Of a stretch of 64,000 bases of DNA, positions 23,636 to 33,704 are shown piece after piece. Below the pieces are notes generated by a model. That model saw only the letters and a list, made by a program, of their open reading frames with translations, was not told where the DNA came from and ran no database searches. Origin of the DNA: Ustulina deusta (Eukaryota > Ascomycota > Sordariomycetes > Xylariales > Xylariaceae); the NCBI GenBank assembly GCA_023159155.1, contig JAJNNX010000013.1:496001-560000 (forward strand), written 5' to 3'. A program made the translations under genes and the position numbers. Position 1 is the stretch's first letter; every line of letters begins with the position of its first letter.

Positions 23636-23910
23636 ATGGTACCGGATGCGATGGGATTCAATTGTAACTATTCTCTCGACAATGATACTATCCTCGGTGC
23701 TCCCGCACTACGTGGAGGCTTTGATATGAGTACGGCCAGTGAGGTTCTGTGAGTCTCACCGTTCTCTCCCGCGACTAATGGAATGCTCTGCATAGACCTA
23801 TGTTCAACGTCCGTGATACCAGTGTTTCAATCCTTCAACCTGCCAGCGGCCTGATCTTCAAGACCTCCCCGAATGTACTCTCATGCCGCGGGGAGTCCTA
23901 TGACGCCTGA
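23636..23910 (+). CDS. Candidate two-exon small protein or gene relic (75 aa)
   Basis: Exon 1 (23636-23748) reads MVPDAMGFNCNYSLDNDTIL... to EVL. It ends at a good GTGAGT donor, followed by a 47-bp intron with a GACTAAT branch and CATAG acceptor (23749-23795). Exon 2 (23796-23910) continues in phase as PMFNVRDTSVSILQPASGLI... to a TGA after ESYDA. Matching phase, splice signals and smooth amino-acid content on both sides support a real coding origin. The frame stays open about 75 bp upstream of the ATG (…IEDYSPPS), so this may be the tail of a larger decayed gene. There is no signal peptide and no recognised family. Confidence 0.4.
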
Positions 23911-24962
23911 TGGACAATATCTATTTAGGGTTATACACCCGTCTTCGGCCCTAATTTTCACACGTGATAATTACTTTCAACGTCCCCTCTCGCGGGACTG
24001 GGCATCGGGACTTGCTTGTTGATTCTATCAACATACATCGCCGCTTCGGTCCTACCTTATCCACCTAGCACGAAGGCGAAATACGTCACATATCACTAAA
24101 TATATATTGCTTCAAAGTGGCTTAATAATCAAGCTTGAAAACCCGGGGATTATTGTTCGCCACAACTACGCTGGGAGTGCGAGGCACAATTCGGGGGTTG
24201 AAGTTTGCGTTGGGTAGTTTCTCTTTTGGACAGGATGTAGTATACTAGGCATCAATCACACGAGTCACACAATATTCGTGCCAGGTTTGCCATCTCACGA
24301 GCTTGCTATTTCGCCATTAGGTAGTTCTCTGTATACGACACTGAGTAAAACATGTTGTGCATCCCTCCCCACCTCTCTATCCTCCCTTTCCTTTTTTATG
24401 GACGTCTCGATAACAGGATCAAGCCCAGTCTTGAAGGAGACAAGAAAAGGAACACACCTAGCCTGCACAGAGACTAACTCAACTGCCCGTGGCTAATGGT
24501 CCAGGGAGGGAATGAGGGCAGAGTCTAAAGCATCTCAGGAAGTCTCTCTCATCAAAACCAGAGCCACGATCTGTGTGCAATGTGACACAATGTTGAAGCA
24601 GAAGACTGAAGCACAGCCAACTGCCTATGAGAAAGATAGACAACAACAATACCAACAACAAGAGCTACGCATGTGACTTTGCCCATATTTGTTTCAACAT
24701 TTACCTATATTCAACAGCTTACTCCGCTCTCGACAAGAAGAGTATTAAACCTAAGAAGCTAGCAAGGAGGTATATACTAAAACAAGTGCACTCGTACAGT
24801 CTTGATTCCGAACCCTTTCTTTTCGCGCCTTTTACCCTTCCCATCGTGAATGTCCCCTAGCTTAAAGAGGGGAAAGATACAAAACTCCATCGCAATGCGA
24901 AAACATTCCCTCACTGAAAATGTCGTCAACCAAGTTACGCCCCGGGGAGATCGAACACCCCT
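23911..24962. other. Intergenic downstream of separase
   Basis: About 1 kb with no supported gene. It contains the 3' flank of the separase gene (minus strand). Confidence 0.5.
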
Positions 24963-27900
24963 TCACTTGCTGATGTAAACAGGGATGCCATACACGCACA
25001 CGGCCGCGGCGGTAAGATACTTGAACCGACAAGCCTCCGCTCTCGCCTTCGCAACCGCCTCCACCAGACTAGAGGGGTTTCCTTCGGTGCTCGCAACTGC
25101 GGCACCGCCCTTCTTCCTCTGAGCAGCGGAAGCTTTCCCCTTCCCTCTACCCACAGCTTTACCAGAACCCGAAATATCCTCTGCGAAGGTGCCCCGCGGG
25201 AAGAGGCCCCACTCCTCGAACACGGCGCCGGCGAAGCGGTCGATGTCGCGATCCGTGACGTCCCAGAGGGTCCCGACGACGGCGGGCGAGCCCGCGAGCA
25301 TGTAGTCCCGTACAGGGCCGTAGGGCTCGAACTGGCCGACGTGGGTGAGGGAAGCGGAGCTACAGCCCATAAGCAGCGCGACGGCGCGGCATTTCTCGAG
25401 CTGACGGATCGAGCGCCCGCGGATGTACTGCGCGCCTGAGCCATGCCCGAAGTACAGCATAATATCTTTATTTGTGAGAGCTGTTTGGAACTCCATCTCT
25501 GTCGGTGCACGTGCTTCGATGCTCTCCCATGCCGGGGGCAGCGAGGAAAGCGCCCGTCCGAATGTTGCCTGTGTGTTTGTTAGGTCTGCGCTCGGGTTGA
25601 GGATGTATGCCCCCGAGTTGATTGATACATGATGGCCTATATAGGATGCGGAAGCCGGGTTGCCAGATCCTTCTGAGTCTGATTCCGTAGAATCTTGGTG
25701 GGACGCTGAAGATTTCGCTTCTAGGATCGAGCGTCGTAGGTAGTCGAGGGAGGGGACGCGCGAGACAGCGAGACCCTGTAGACAGGGGAGGGATTCCCAG
25801 GGGAAGACGTGGAGAGATTTGTCAAGCACGAGAATTGTGTGCGTTCCCTTCTGGGCCTTCCTTGCCTCCTTCGCCGCGGAATGATATGCGTGTAATGCAT
25901 CGAAAGTGTCGACGACCATAGCGTCAAAGTCAATCTCATCGTAGGGATTGGGTTCGCCGTGGAATTGCAGAACATCCACAATAAAGTACAACAGATCCAT
26001 CAGCGGTTCATCCAAGTCATACTCAGGGATTGAAGCATCGCCCAAGCCAACGAATAATTCCAAAATCCTGGGGTCAAGGTTCACTTTCGGTGTGGTTTTC
26101 TTCCTCTTCATACCCCCAGCCTGCTGCCTAGATGGCAAGTATTTCTCAAGGATAAGCTGGAAGGTCTTTTGGAATCTTGCCAAGAGGTTAGAACGCTGGT
26201 GGTGTTGAGAAAAGATGCCTTTGAATCCGCCCAGCCACGTCGACTCGATAGTGTCAAGAAGTTGTTTTAGGCGTTCGTCCAGTTCTTCGCGCTCAGCCCA
26301 CCATGCCGATTTGGCTTCCTTCTGGGTCATGTCTCGAGCATCGTGACAGGTGCGGTTTGCTTGTTGTATAAGCTCGAGAAGTTCAGACCGCCCCTGTGGA
26401 AAATCGAATACTTCGTTATCGACATCTCTCGAGGAAGCTCGGTCGAGAGGCAGACGCAATGCGAAAGGACTGAATCCTGCTTGCAGTTTGGTGACGCACA
26501 ACTCATTTTTGGTCTCGTTGAGCGATAGCGATACAACATTCCAAGTTTCAGGGATAATATCAACATATTCTTTCTGAAAGCGGCTCATGTCGACAGAGAA
26601 CCCAAGGCTGGCCCGCCTATTATCAAGACTATCGATGACCATTGGCCAAGGCCCTTTAGCGTCTTTTGCTGTATCGCAGGAATTTGCTTTCCGCTCACGA
26701 CGCCACGTTAAGTTTCGTGCTAGTTCAATAGAACAGGTGGCATATGCAGGGTGACTTGGGCAGCTGCCTGACGAGCTGGTATTTGAGAGTAGGACTGCCA
26801 CATTCTGTAATGCTGCTGCGATCCGGTGAACTAAAAAACCATCACCGTTCCGTGTGGCTACCGCGTGAGCCTCCAACAGATGCCCTTGAGCATCGTGCAA
26901 GTTTTCCACGAAGTTTTGCGTATCCTGTGAGGTTGGCCGAGGGTTGCGAGCCGGTGAACCTCGTTTGATGAGCGATTGTCCGTGAGGGATCTTATCCTTA
27001 GCGGTTATAGCTACTGAAGGAAACGAGAGTGTGGAATCTTGGATAAAAGAAAAGACAGAGTCACTGCCCATTTGTGTCAAACTTTGGCCCATGAGACTGA
27101 TTCCAAGCAAGAAGTGCTCCTGCGAGAGATCTCGGGATAAATTAGACAGCTGGGCTGAACTTTGAAGTGTTGTGATAGCTGCTGCCCAGTCTTTCTTCTT
27201 GATAAGTGCTAGAGATCGTGAGTGGAGTACTGATACTTTTAATGATTTGAGCTGAGCATCTTCTTCCCTGACTTGTGCTATTTTTTTCACTGGTGCCTCT
27301 ATTGCCTTAGCCGTAGTTTTCTTGGAGGCCGTTTTCCTAGGTACTGGCGCTGGTTTCGCAGCATTTCGCCCTCGCCCTCTAGATCTTGACGGCAATGTTT
27401 CTTTGACGGGGATTTCCGTTGGTTCGGCTCCTACGTCGTCCGTGATTGTGCCTTCATGGAGAAAAGACTTGTTCTTCAAATCCCGCACCATTGATTCCGC
27501 ACGCGTCAAGAGTTGCGTCTCATTGTCTACTTCTCCTGCTTTCTGGTAAACGGAAGCGGCTTTGCATAGAGCGGTAACCGCTTGAACAGTTGGCTCCGAA
27601 GAAAGAAGCGCCGGCTTGATCTCGGTAACCAACTCCAATGACTTCGCCATATTTTCAGCTATCATTGACACGGACGCCACATACATAGTAGCCTGGGCGA
27701 GATAGACTGAAGACCCCATGCTTTTGGCAATCTTTTGAGCTTGTTCAGCATAATAGAGGGTCTCTTGGTACATGCCAAGGTGCTCATAAATCGAGGAAAG
27801 TCGACAGGTGAATCGGAATAATGGGTAGACCAACGCCCAAAACTCCGGCCCAGTATTTGCTCTGGCAGTATCAAAATTAGACATGCGAGAGCTATCAAGA

Positions 27901-30900
27901 CTGGAATCTTCCTCTGATGAGTCAGTTTGTGACAAGTCCCCCATAGTAACGTCAGATGAAGAGCTCCTATATTGTTCTAGTTGTGACCAGTCGTGAAACA
28001 GAACCCTGACGGCAGCCTTAGCAAGTCTCAAAGCGCGGTGGTTCTCCCCCCGCTCTAAATAAAGGCCTGAGGTTAGGAACGAGGCGTATGCCATAGAAAC
28101 TTTGCGGTTGACTTGGGTGTTTCTTCTCCGAGTCTGATTCATAGAGGCGAGAGCCGCCTTGCGAGCTTCTTCTAACTGCCTCTCGGCCTCATCACAATTT
28201 CCAACGGTAAGGTGGTATTCCGCGGCAGATAGATGAAAATGAGAGACGATATCACTGGATATTTGGGGTAGAGTGACCCTATCCATAATGACCTGTAAGG
28301 TCTTCTCAGCCTTGATGGATTGGCTAAGATTAAGGTAATGCAAGCAGAGGTTAGAACTCTGCATTATATGTGACTCCATGTTGTTCTCGATGGTCAACTG
28401 AGAAACCATAGCGGAGAGTTCAACGATCTCTGTCAGAAAATTTTGCTGGCCTTTCATCCTTGCAAGATCTGCCAGGGACTGAAGGGTCTGAAGAAGTTGT
28501 TGCGGATCGTCGACGTGTTCAGTTAATTGGTTAACTGATTGACAGCTAGCTGCCATCGATTTCCAGGCTGATATAGCTTGCTGTATTTCGGATGATCTGA
28601 ACTCGCCACAAGCTATTCCAAGGATGCACACTGTAGATTGGCATAGGTATGGGACATAGTGCGCGAGACGTGAATCGTTCCCCAAGCACCCATCTTGGAG
28701 CTTCGCCAAGGCGGCCTCGGTTTCTGTTCGGAGCTTCTCTACTTGGTCTCGTGAGTCTATGCTAGCAATGAGTATAATAAGTAAAGACCGGAGTCGTCTG
28801 ATAGGATATTGCTCAGCAGAATAGAACTGCAAGAGATTGAGAATGATCGGATCTGACATGTCTATCCTATACTGATTTTGATTGTCATTCGTAAGGATAA
28901 AGTTTAGATCATGCTCCAGTGCAGTCGCTTTATCTTCGCCAGTGAGCAACCAACTCCAATCGTTCGGTCTTCGCTCGAGTTTTGCCAAGTTACAAACCGT
29001 ACGGGACAGCAGTTCTGTTTCAGGGCTTATCTTCCACGAATGCCTGACTGATTGAGATGCTAGACTGGTTGTAATAGCCTGAACGGTATCACAACGAACC
29101 AAGTGGTCTCTTATTGAGCGCAGTGCATGGACGGCATCGTCCCTCCGGCTAGAGGTTTTGCATAATTCAGCAAAGGCTTCCCATTTCTTGAAGAGCTGTG
29201 CTCGGGCCTGCTCGGGTTCCGGTTGTTGTTTTATACTGTCAATAGATCTTTTGAGGGCCCGAAGCGAGGTAGCTTCAGCGTTCGTTGCCGTGGACTCGCG
29301 GAGTGCTAGATGTTGTTGATAATAAAGATGCGAAATTTTAACGTGGTACGAAGCAGATGGGTTGCCTTTAGAAGATTGTCCAAGATCCCCCATATAATCC
29401 AACAAAGCCAAACTATCTTGGAGCATAGAGTCCACAGCTTCCCATGTCCACCTGTCTTCGTCCAACTGGGTTTTGGTAAGAAACAAAGCTGATTCAAGGA
29501 TTTGGCGTAGGTGCTTCGATAGGAGCTGACGTCGCTGCTCGAATCGAAGGAGGTCTTTGGTCGTGCCGTTCGAGACTGGAGGTTTGCCTAACCATCTAAG
29601 AGCGAAGCGGGGTAGTTGAGCGATGAACTTCTCTAGTAGGTCTCGATAGTTCTGTGGTTCTTGTTCAGTGGTGCAGCAAGATTCCTTCATAATGATGTTG
29701 AAAGCAATCCTTCGGAGAAGACAAAGAGCAACGAGGAGATCATCCAATTCCACGACACTGCCACTTAGAGGTCCTTGCATACCATCTAATACTTGCATGA
29801 CTAGGCTCTCCTCTGCCTCGGACGAATCCTGCAGAGATAAAGCAAGCAGCTGGGCAGCGACCGCGCAACATTTAGCAGCAGACTCTTCATCTGACTTCAT
29901 AAGACCCTTCCACTTAAACATCCATTGCTTGGCCTCTTTCGGATTTCCGGCCTCTTGGAAAGCCTTGCCCAATAACTGATAGATTGTAGCCAGGGAGTTT
30001 TTTGATGACTGCGCGGTCTGTAGTTCGAGCAACCCCATCTTTTCCCAAATTTGGGCGAAAGCAGCCGCAAGCCTCAGGCTGTGTTCGGGTGACGTCCTTC
30101 TTAAGAAAGCGACCAAACACTTGGAGAGCGGTAGTAATATCTCCTTATCGGCATCACCTTTGTGGCCGGAGATATTCCATGATTCCAATCGGGCGATCAA
30201 CCCTAACGTCTGTACTTCCAGTGACGTTTCGGGTGAAGGACTGAGCCTTGGTTCCTGGGCGATATTATCGTCCTTCGAAGCCAAGCTTGGAGTCAAAGAC
30301 AGCAAAATCTGAGATAGGGTTTCCAATTGCTTTGCTACCTTGACGCATTCAGACTTTTTGCCCTGTGCACAGGATAGAAGCAGAGTTAGGGGCGATGACG
30401 AATTGGTTGGCCGCAGGAAAGGTAATGCTGCATCAAGATGCGTCGTTTTATTCAGCTCGTAGAGAATTCGAAGGGCTTGCAGTTGGGTGGTGATGACGAA
30501 ACCAAGAAGAGGATCAGGATAGGGCCCATCAGGGTAGTCTAATAGATCTGAAAGTGTCTTAGGCATTGTGCTGGTGCTCTTAGTCGGCACGCCGCCCTTC
30601 TTACTTCCATTCCCAGGAGCCATACACTCTAACCGTCTCTTTAATATTCGCAACTCCTTGACTGCGTGATCAAACAGCCTCAGTGCAATAAGCTTAGCGA
30701 TGAGAGATGACATTCCAGATTCAAGCTGGAGGTCGGGAAGTGTGATTGCGCCAGAAGCTTGCAAACTCCGGAGGGTTGCGAAAGCTACTCGGGCGCATTC
30801 TACAAGGGCTAGACACCCCGTTGAAGCTGGGGCTGGCAGCAACATATTGGCTTTTGTTGCAACAGGAGACGTCTCGACTCGGTTTAGAGAGCGTGGTTGT

Positions 30901-31328
30901 AGAGGGGTCATCGGCACTGAAGCCGATCTTCTGAGGCGGGTTCGAGCGGAGGACTTGGCTACGTTGTTCTTTGCTGGTGATTGTGTTCGACTCGAAACTG
31001 GCGGTGTCTTTGCCGCACTTCCTAGAGCTTTCAGTGCAGCATTGACGACACATGTGGCAAGCACCCCCTTCTCTTTTGGACTTATGTCGTTCGAGCCGTG
31101 GCACACGTCTCCTGCATCTTTGATGGGCTTCTTTGTTGTTGAAGGTTTCGTCTTAGCGGAGGACTGGGCGGGTTTTCGTGAGGATTTGAGAGGAGGCTTC
31201 GAGGATTCGTCATTGTCTTGTCTTCCCTGGAGCAGCTCTTTCAAGGAAGCAGAGATTGCGGGAGTGCATGTCGATACTGACACGACGGCAGACCGAATCG
31301 CATCGGCCTGTGCGGTGAAGGATGCCAT
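24963..31328 (-). CDS. esp1: Separase (separin), cohesin-cleaving cysteine protease
   Basis: Separase cleaves the cohesin kleisin subunit to start anaphase and is held in check by securin. A single uninterrupted frame encodes 2,121 aa from MASFTAQADAIRSAVV, a usual size for fungal separases (BimB/Cut1). The N-terminal two thirds is helical-repeat like. A basic, low-complexity linker (RSRGRGRNAAKPAPVPRK) lies at about residue 1330. The C-terminal peptidase C50 domain carries the catalytic His in YFGHGSGAQY (His ~1962) and the catalytic Cys in LLMGCSSA (Cys ~1989), and ends VYGIPVYISK as in other separins. The start faces the mitochondrial membrane protein gene across 489 bp. Confidence 0.96.
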   Translation of the reverse strand: MASFTAQADAIRSAVVSVSTCTPAISASLKELLQGRQDNDESSKPPLKSSRKPAQSSAKTKPSTTKKPIKDAGDVCHGSNDISPKEKGVLATCVVNAALKALGSAAKTPPVSSRTQSPAKNNVAKSSARTRLRRSASVPMTPLQPRSLNRVETSPVATKANMLLPAPASTGCLALVECARVAFATLRSLQASGAITLPDLQLESGMSSLIAKLIALRLFDHAVKELRILKRRLECMAPGNGSKKGGVPTKSTSTMPKTLSDLLDYPDGPYPDPLLGFVITTQLQALRILYELNKTTHLDAALPFLRPTNSSSPLTLLLSCAQGKKSECVKVAKQLETLSQILLSLTPSLASKDDNIAQEPRLSPSPETSLEVQTLGLIARLESWNISGHKGDADKEILLPLSKCLVAFLRRTSPEHSLRLAAAFAQIWEKMGLLELQTAQSSKNSLATIYQLLGKAFQEAGNPKEAKQWMFKWKGLMKSDEESAAKCCAVAAQLLALSLQDSSEAEESLVMQVLDGMQGPLSGSVVELDDLLVALCLLRRIAFNIIMKESCCTTEQEPQNYRDLLEKFIAQLPRFALRWLGKPPVSNGTTKDLLRFEQRRQLLSKHLRQILESALFLTKTQLDEDRWTWEAVDSMLQDSLALLDYMGDLGQSSKGNPSASYHVKISHLYYQQHLALRESTATNAEATSLRALKRSIDSIKQQPEPEQARAQLFKKWEAFAELCKTSSRRDDAVHALRSIRDHLVRCDTVQAITTSLASQSVRHSWKISPETELLSRTVCNLAKLERRPNDWSWLLTGEDKATALEHDLNFILTNDNQNQYRIDMSDPIILNLLQFYSAEQYPIRRLRSLLIILIASIDSRDQVEKLRTETEAALAKLQDGCLGNDSRLAHYVPYLCQSTVCILGIACGEFRSSEIQQAISAWKSMAASCQSVNQLTEHVDDPQQLLQTLQSLADLARMKGQQNFLTEIVELSAMVSQLTIENNMESHIMQSSNLCLHYLNLSQSIKAEKTLQVIMDRVTLPQISSDIVSHFHLSAAEYHLTVGNCDEAERQLEEARKAALASMNQTRRRNTQVNRKVSMAYASFLTSGLYLERGENHRALRLAKAAVRVLFHDWSQLEQYRSSSSDVTMGDLSQTDSSEEDSSLDSSRMSNFDTARANTGPEFWALVYPLFRFTCRLSSIYEHLGMYQETLYYAEQAQKIAKSMGSSVYLAQATMYVASVSMIAENMAKSLELVTEIKPALLSSEPTVQAVTALCKAASVYQKAGEVDNETQLLTRAESMVRDLKNKSFLHEGTITDDVGAEPTEIPVKETLPSRSRGRGRNAAKPAPVPRKTASKKTTAKAIEAPVKKIAQVREEDAQLKSLKVSVLHSRSLALIKKKDWAAAITTLQSSAQLSNLSRDLSQEHFLLGISLMGQSLTQMGSDSVFSFIQDSTLSFPSVAITAKDKIPHGQSLIKRGSPARNPRPTSQDTQNFVENLHDAQGHLLEAHAVATRNGDGFLVHRIAAALQNVAVLLSNTSSSGSCPSHPAYATCSIELARNLTWRRERKANSCDTAKDAKGPWPMVIDSLDNRRASLGFSVDMSRFQKEYVDIIPETWNVVSLSLNETKNELCVTKLQAGFSPFALRLPLDRASSRDVDNEVFDFPQGRSELLELIQQANRTCHDARDMTQKEAKSAWWAEREELDERLKQLLDTIESTWLGGFKGIFSQHHQRSNLLARFQKTFQLILEKYLPSRQQAGGMKRKKTTPKVNLDPRILELFVGLGDASIPEYDLDEPLMDLLYFIVDVLQFHGEPNPYDEIDFDAMVVDTFDALHAYHSAAKEARKAQKGTHTILVLDKSLHVFPWESLPCLQGLAVSRVPSLDYLRRSILEAKSSASHQDSTESDSEGSGNPASASYIGHHVSINSGAYILNPSADLTNTQATFGRALSSLPPAWESIEARAPTEMEFQTALTNKDIMLYFGHGSGAQYIRGRSIRQLEKCRAVALLMGCSSASLTHVGQFEPYGPVRDYMLAGSPAVVGTLWDVTDRDIDRFAGAVFEEWGLFPRGTFAEDISGSGKAVGRGKGKASAAQRKKGGAAVASTEGNPSSLVEAVAKARAEACRFKYLTAAAVCVYGIPVYISK

Positions 31329-31817
31329 AGGTATGTGTGCGCGTAGAGTGAATGTCGTAGGCTTTTGTAATCATGTCGTCGTTACAAGCAAAAGACTGTA
31401 AATACAGATTTCAAAACGCCATGTCAATAAATGAAAGTTATCAAGAAACGGAAAATCGGGACTCTGTCGCTTTGTAAAGGGTTATTGGGGTGAAGCCGTG
31501 TTCGCCAAGCTATATCCAATGTATACCATCGATGGCGGACAGTGGACTAGATAGGTAGTGTAGGGTGGATCTAAGTTGTGTACTTGGCCTAAATAGGGTA
31601 GCTCCTGTTAACACAGCAACCGGCAGCTGCCGGCGGGACGGATCCGTGCTCCAAATTTGATGCCATAATTCGCCGCCGCATGTCTTCAACTCGATTGCTC
31701 TTGCGCCGAACTACACACTAATCAGTCAATTCTTTTTCTCCCTTCGACCTTGGGATTAATTGTCGCGCTGACTTGTCCCGCACAAGTGCCTTGCCAATCT
31801 AGTATCTTCGAAACACA
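31329..31817. promoter_or_regulatory. Bidirectional intergenic region separase / mitochondrial protein
   Basis: 489 bp between divergent starts; it holds both promoters. No named site can be assigned. Confidence 0.5.
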
Positions 31818-32444
31818 ATGGAAAAACCTTTACACCGCGGAGCCCTCAAAACTTATGCGACTGTCCGAACGCCCAAAGTTTTGCGATCCATTCCTTTTCT
31901 TAACCAACACCACATCCGTCGCCAAAGCTCGGCCCCCTCCGTTGCTCAACTGTCCTTTTGGAAATCCCTGATACCGAAACCATTTCGCCCTAACCCTAAA
32001 CCCACTGTCGATTGGGGAACCCCAGAGAAGAAAAAGCCCAAGTCGAAGGAATGGAATCCGGCGACTTTCTACATCGTCATATTCCTCTTCATCGGCTCCA
32101 TGGCTATTCAAATGATCGCACTGAAAAGAGACTTTGCCACTTTCATGAGACGGGCCGAAGTCCGTATTGGATTGCTCCGAGAAGTGGTTGAGAAATTACA
32201 GAGAGGCGAAGACGTGGATGTTGAGAAGGCTTTGGGTACTGGTGACGCTGAGAAAGAGAGGCAATGGGAGGAGGTCCTACGAGAAATCGAACGGGACGAC
32301 ATTCTCAAAAATGCAAAGAAGACTGTCAAGGCCAAGATTCCTTCCACAGCCGCCCCAACCGCGACAGAAGCGAAACTCGAGTCAACATCAACACAAAGTA
32401 CCGAGCCAACAAAACCTAAGACAGGCTATTCAAACTTCTTCTAG
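31818..32444 (+). CDS. Fungal mitochondrial inner-membrane-type protein of unknown function
   Basis: A 208-aa single-exon protein. The N-terminus is basic and S/T-rich without acidic residues after the first few positions (HRGALKTYATVRTPKVLR), like a mitochondrial presequence. One membrane segment, FYIVIFLFIGSMAIQMIAL, lies at about residues 87-105. A charged coiled stretch follows (RRAEVRIGLLREVVEKLQRGEDVDVEKALGTG...WEEVLREIE), and the tail is low complexity. I believe it belongs to the fungal family named DUF5321 in Pfam, from memory and unverified. The stop is only 72 bp from the stop of the convergent sirtuin gene. Confidence 0.75.
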   Translation: MEKPLHRGALKTYATVRTPKVLRSIPFLNQHHIRRQSSAPSVAQLSFWKSLIPKPFRPNPKPTVDWGTPEKKKPKSKEWNPATFYIVIFLFIGSMAIQMIALKRDFATFMRRAEVRIGLLREVVEKLQRGEDVDVEKALGTGDAEKERQWEEVLREIERDDILKNAKKTVKAKIPSTAAPTATEAKLESTSTQSTEPTKPKTGYSNFF

Positions 32445-32516
32445 ATTGGATAAACATGAATCGCCGTCGTGCCGACTACATGTACATATACGCCTAGGGC
32501 ATCATGTGGCTTCCCA

Positions 32517-33704
32517 CTAGGAGAGCATATCTTTGAAGACCAAAGCCCCATGTGGCTCTGCGACATATTTACGAGCTTCGCGAGTAGTCTGGAGCGAAGA
32601 AGATCGGAGTTGCTCCACTAAAATGGGCAATACCTCATCGGTTGATATCTCTACTCTTACGCCTTGATTACCCCGTTGATTTGGATCAAGCTCAACGAAG
32701 AACGCATCCTCGCCTCTCACACCTCCAAGATTGACGATTGCAATGGGCTTTTTTTTATCCTTAGCTTGTTTAGCTAGTCTCCACGCCGAGTAAGTAGCCA
32801 GGGACGTGCCCAAAACAAGCAGCCTATCGGCATCGTCAATCATCTTCTCTGCGGCGGCCTTGACGGAGCGATGTATGTTCTCTCCGAACATGACGACTGC
32901 GGGCTTCAGAATCCCCGCCGTACTGGTGGGATTCCACGCCCCATCTGAGTCAACCTCGACAGTTGCACGAGTCCCGTTGTCCGTGAGCGGAGGACCTGTG
33001 AGGCATTTTGGGCACGCGGGGTAACGAAACGTTGTATAAGGCGCCCCAGGGAGATCAACGTCGCCATCGGGGTTCGTCTTCATACCTCTGGCACGCCGCT
33101 CGTCTGGATTTTCCGTATCTAGAGCACCCGAAGCTAGGACCTCCTGGAGGAAAGCGTGCCAAGCCGGATTAAGCCTCGCCAACTCATTTTGGAAATCATC
33201 TCGGGGGAGCTCTTCGTGACATGATATACAGACACACGATCTTAAATAGCCATGTAACTCGGTAGTCTGGAGATTCGGGTGTGCCTGAGAATGAAAGGAA
33301 TCGACGTTCTGTGTTATAACACTCCGGACCAGGCCTAAGTCGCTTAGATGTTTTATAGCGAAGTGGCTGGCGTTTGGTTTAGCCTTGTGTAGTGTGGTCC
33401 AGCCCAGAAAGCTTCTTGCCCAGTAACGTTTCCTTGCCTCGTGATTATTGAGGAACTCGTGGTAGTAAATGGGACGGTACGTTTTGTTGACACGATAAGT
33501 CCCTTTTGTGCCCCTGTAGTCGGCAAGGCCGCTAGCGACAGAAATGCCGGCTCCCGTCAGAACAGCCGTAGATGGGCGTCCTTCCGACAACGGCGACGGG
33601 GCTATGAGAAATTCCTGCAGGGCGGCAACGGCTCCTGATAGGGTCTTTGCACTCTTCGGAATGATCGTGGGGGCCGCTAACACGTCTGTGTAGGGAATGC
33701 GCAT
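32517..33704 (-). CDS. SIRT4-type (class II) sirtuin, NAD-dependent protein deacylase / ADP-ribosyltransferase
   Basis: Sir2-family enzymes use NAD+ to remove acyl groups from lysine; the SIRT4 branch is usually mitochondrial. Visible motifs are GAGISVASGLADYRG (NAD binding), TQNVDSFH, the catalytic His in ELHGYLRSCVC, a zinc site with two Cys pairs (CISC and CPKC) separated by a long insertion, MFGENI, and LGTSLATYSAWRLA. YRPIYYHEFL...RKRYWARSFLGW is typical of SIRT4-like members. I prefer the start at 33704 (MRIPYTDVL, matching fungal relatives; 395 aa). The frame is also open to an ATG at 33770 (417 aa). Its 3' end nearly abuts the convergent mitochondrial protein gene. Confidence 0.9.
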   Translation of the reverse strand: MRIPYTDVLAAPTIIPKSAKTLSGAVAALQEFLIAPSPLSEGRPSTAVLTGAGISVASGLADYRGTKGTYRVNKTYRPIYYHEFLNNHEARKRYWARSFLGWTTLHKAKPNASHFAIKHLSDLGLVRSVITQNVDSFHSQAHPNLQTTELHGYLRSCVCISCHEELPRDDFQNELARLNPAWHAFLQEVLASGALDTENPDERRARGMKTNPDGDVDLPGAPYTTFRYPACPKCLTGPPLTDNGTRATVEVDSDGAWNPTSTAGILKPAVVMFGENIHRSVKAAAEKMIDDADRLLVLGTSLATYSAWRLAKQAKDKKKPIAIVNLGGVRGEDAFFVELDPNQRGNQGVRVEISTDEVLPILVEQLRSSSLQTTREARKYVAEPHGALVFKDMLS

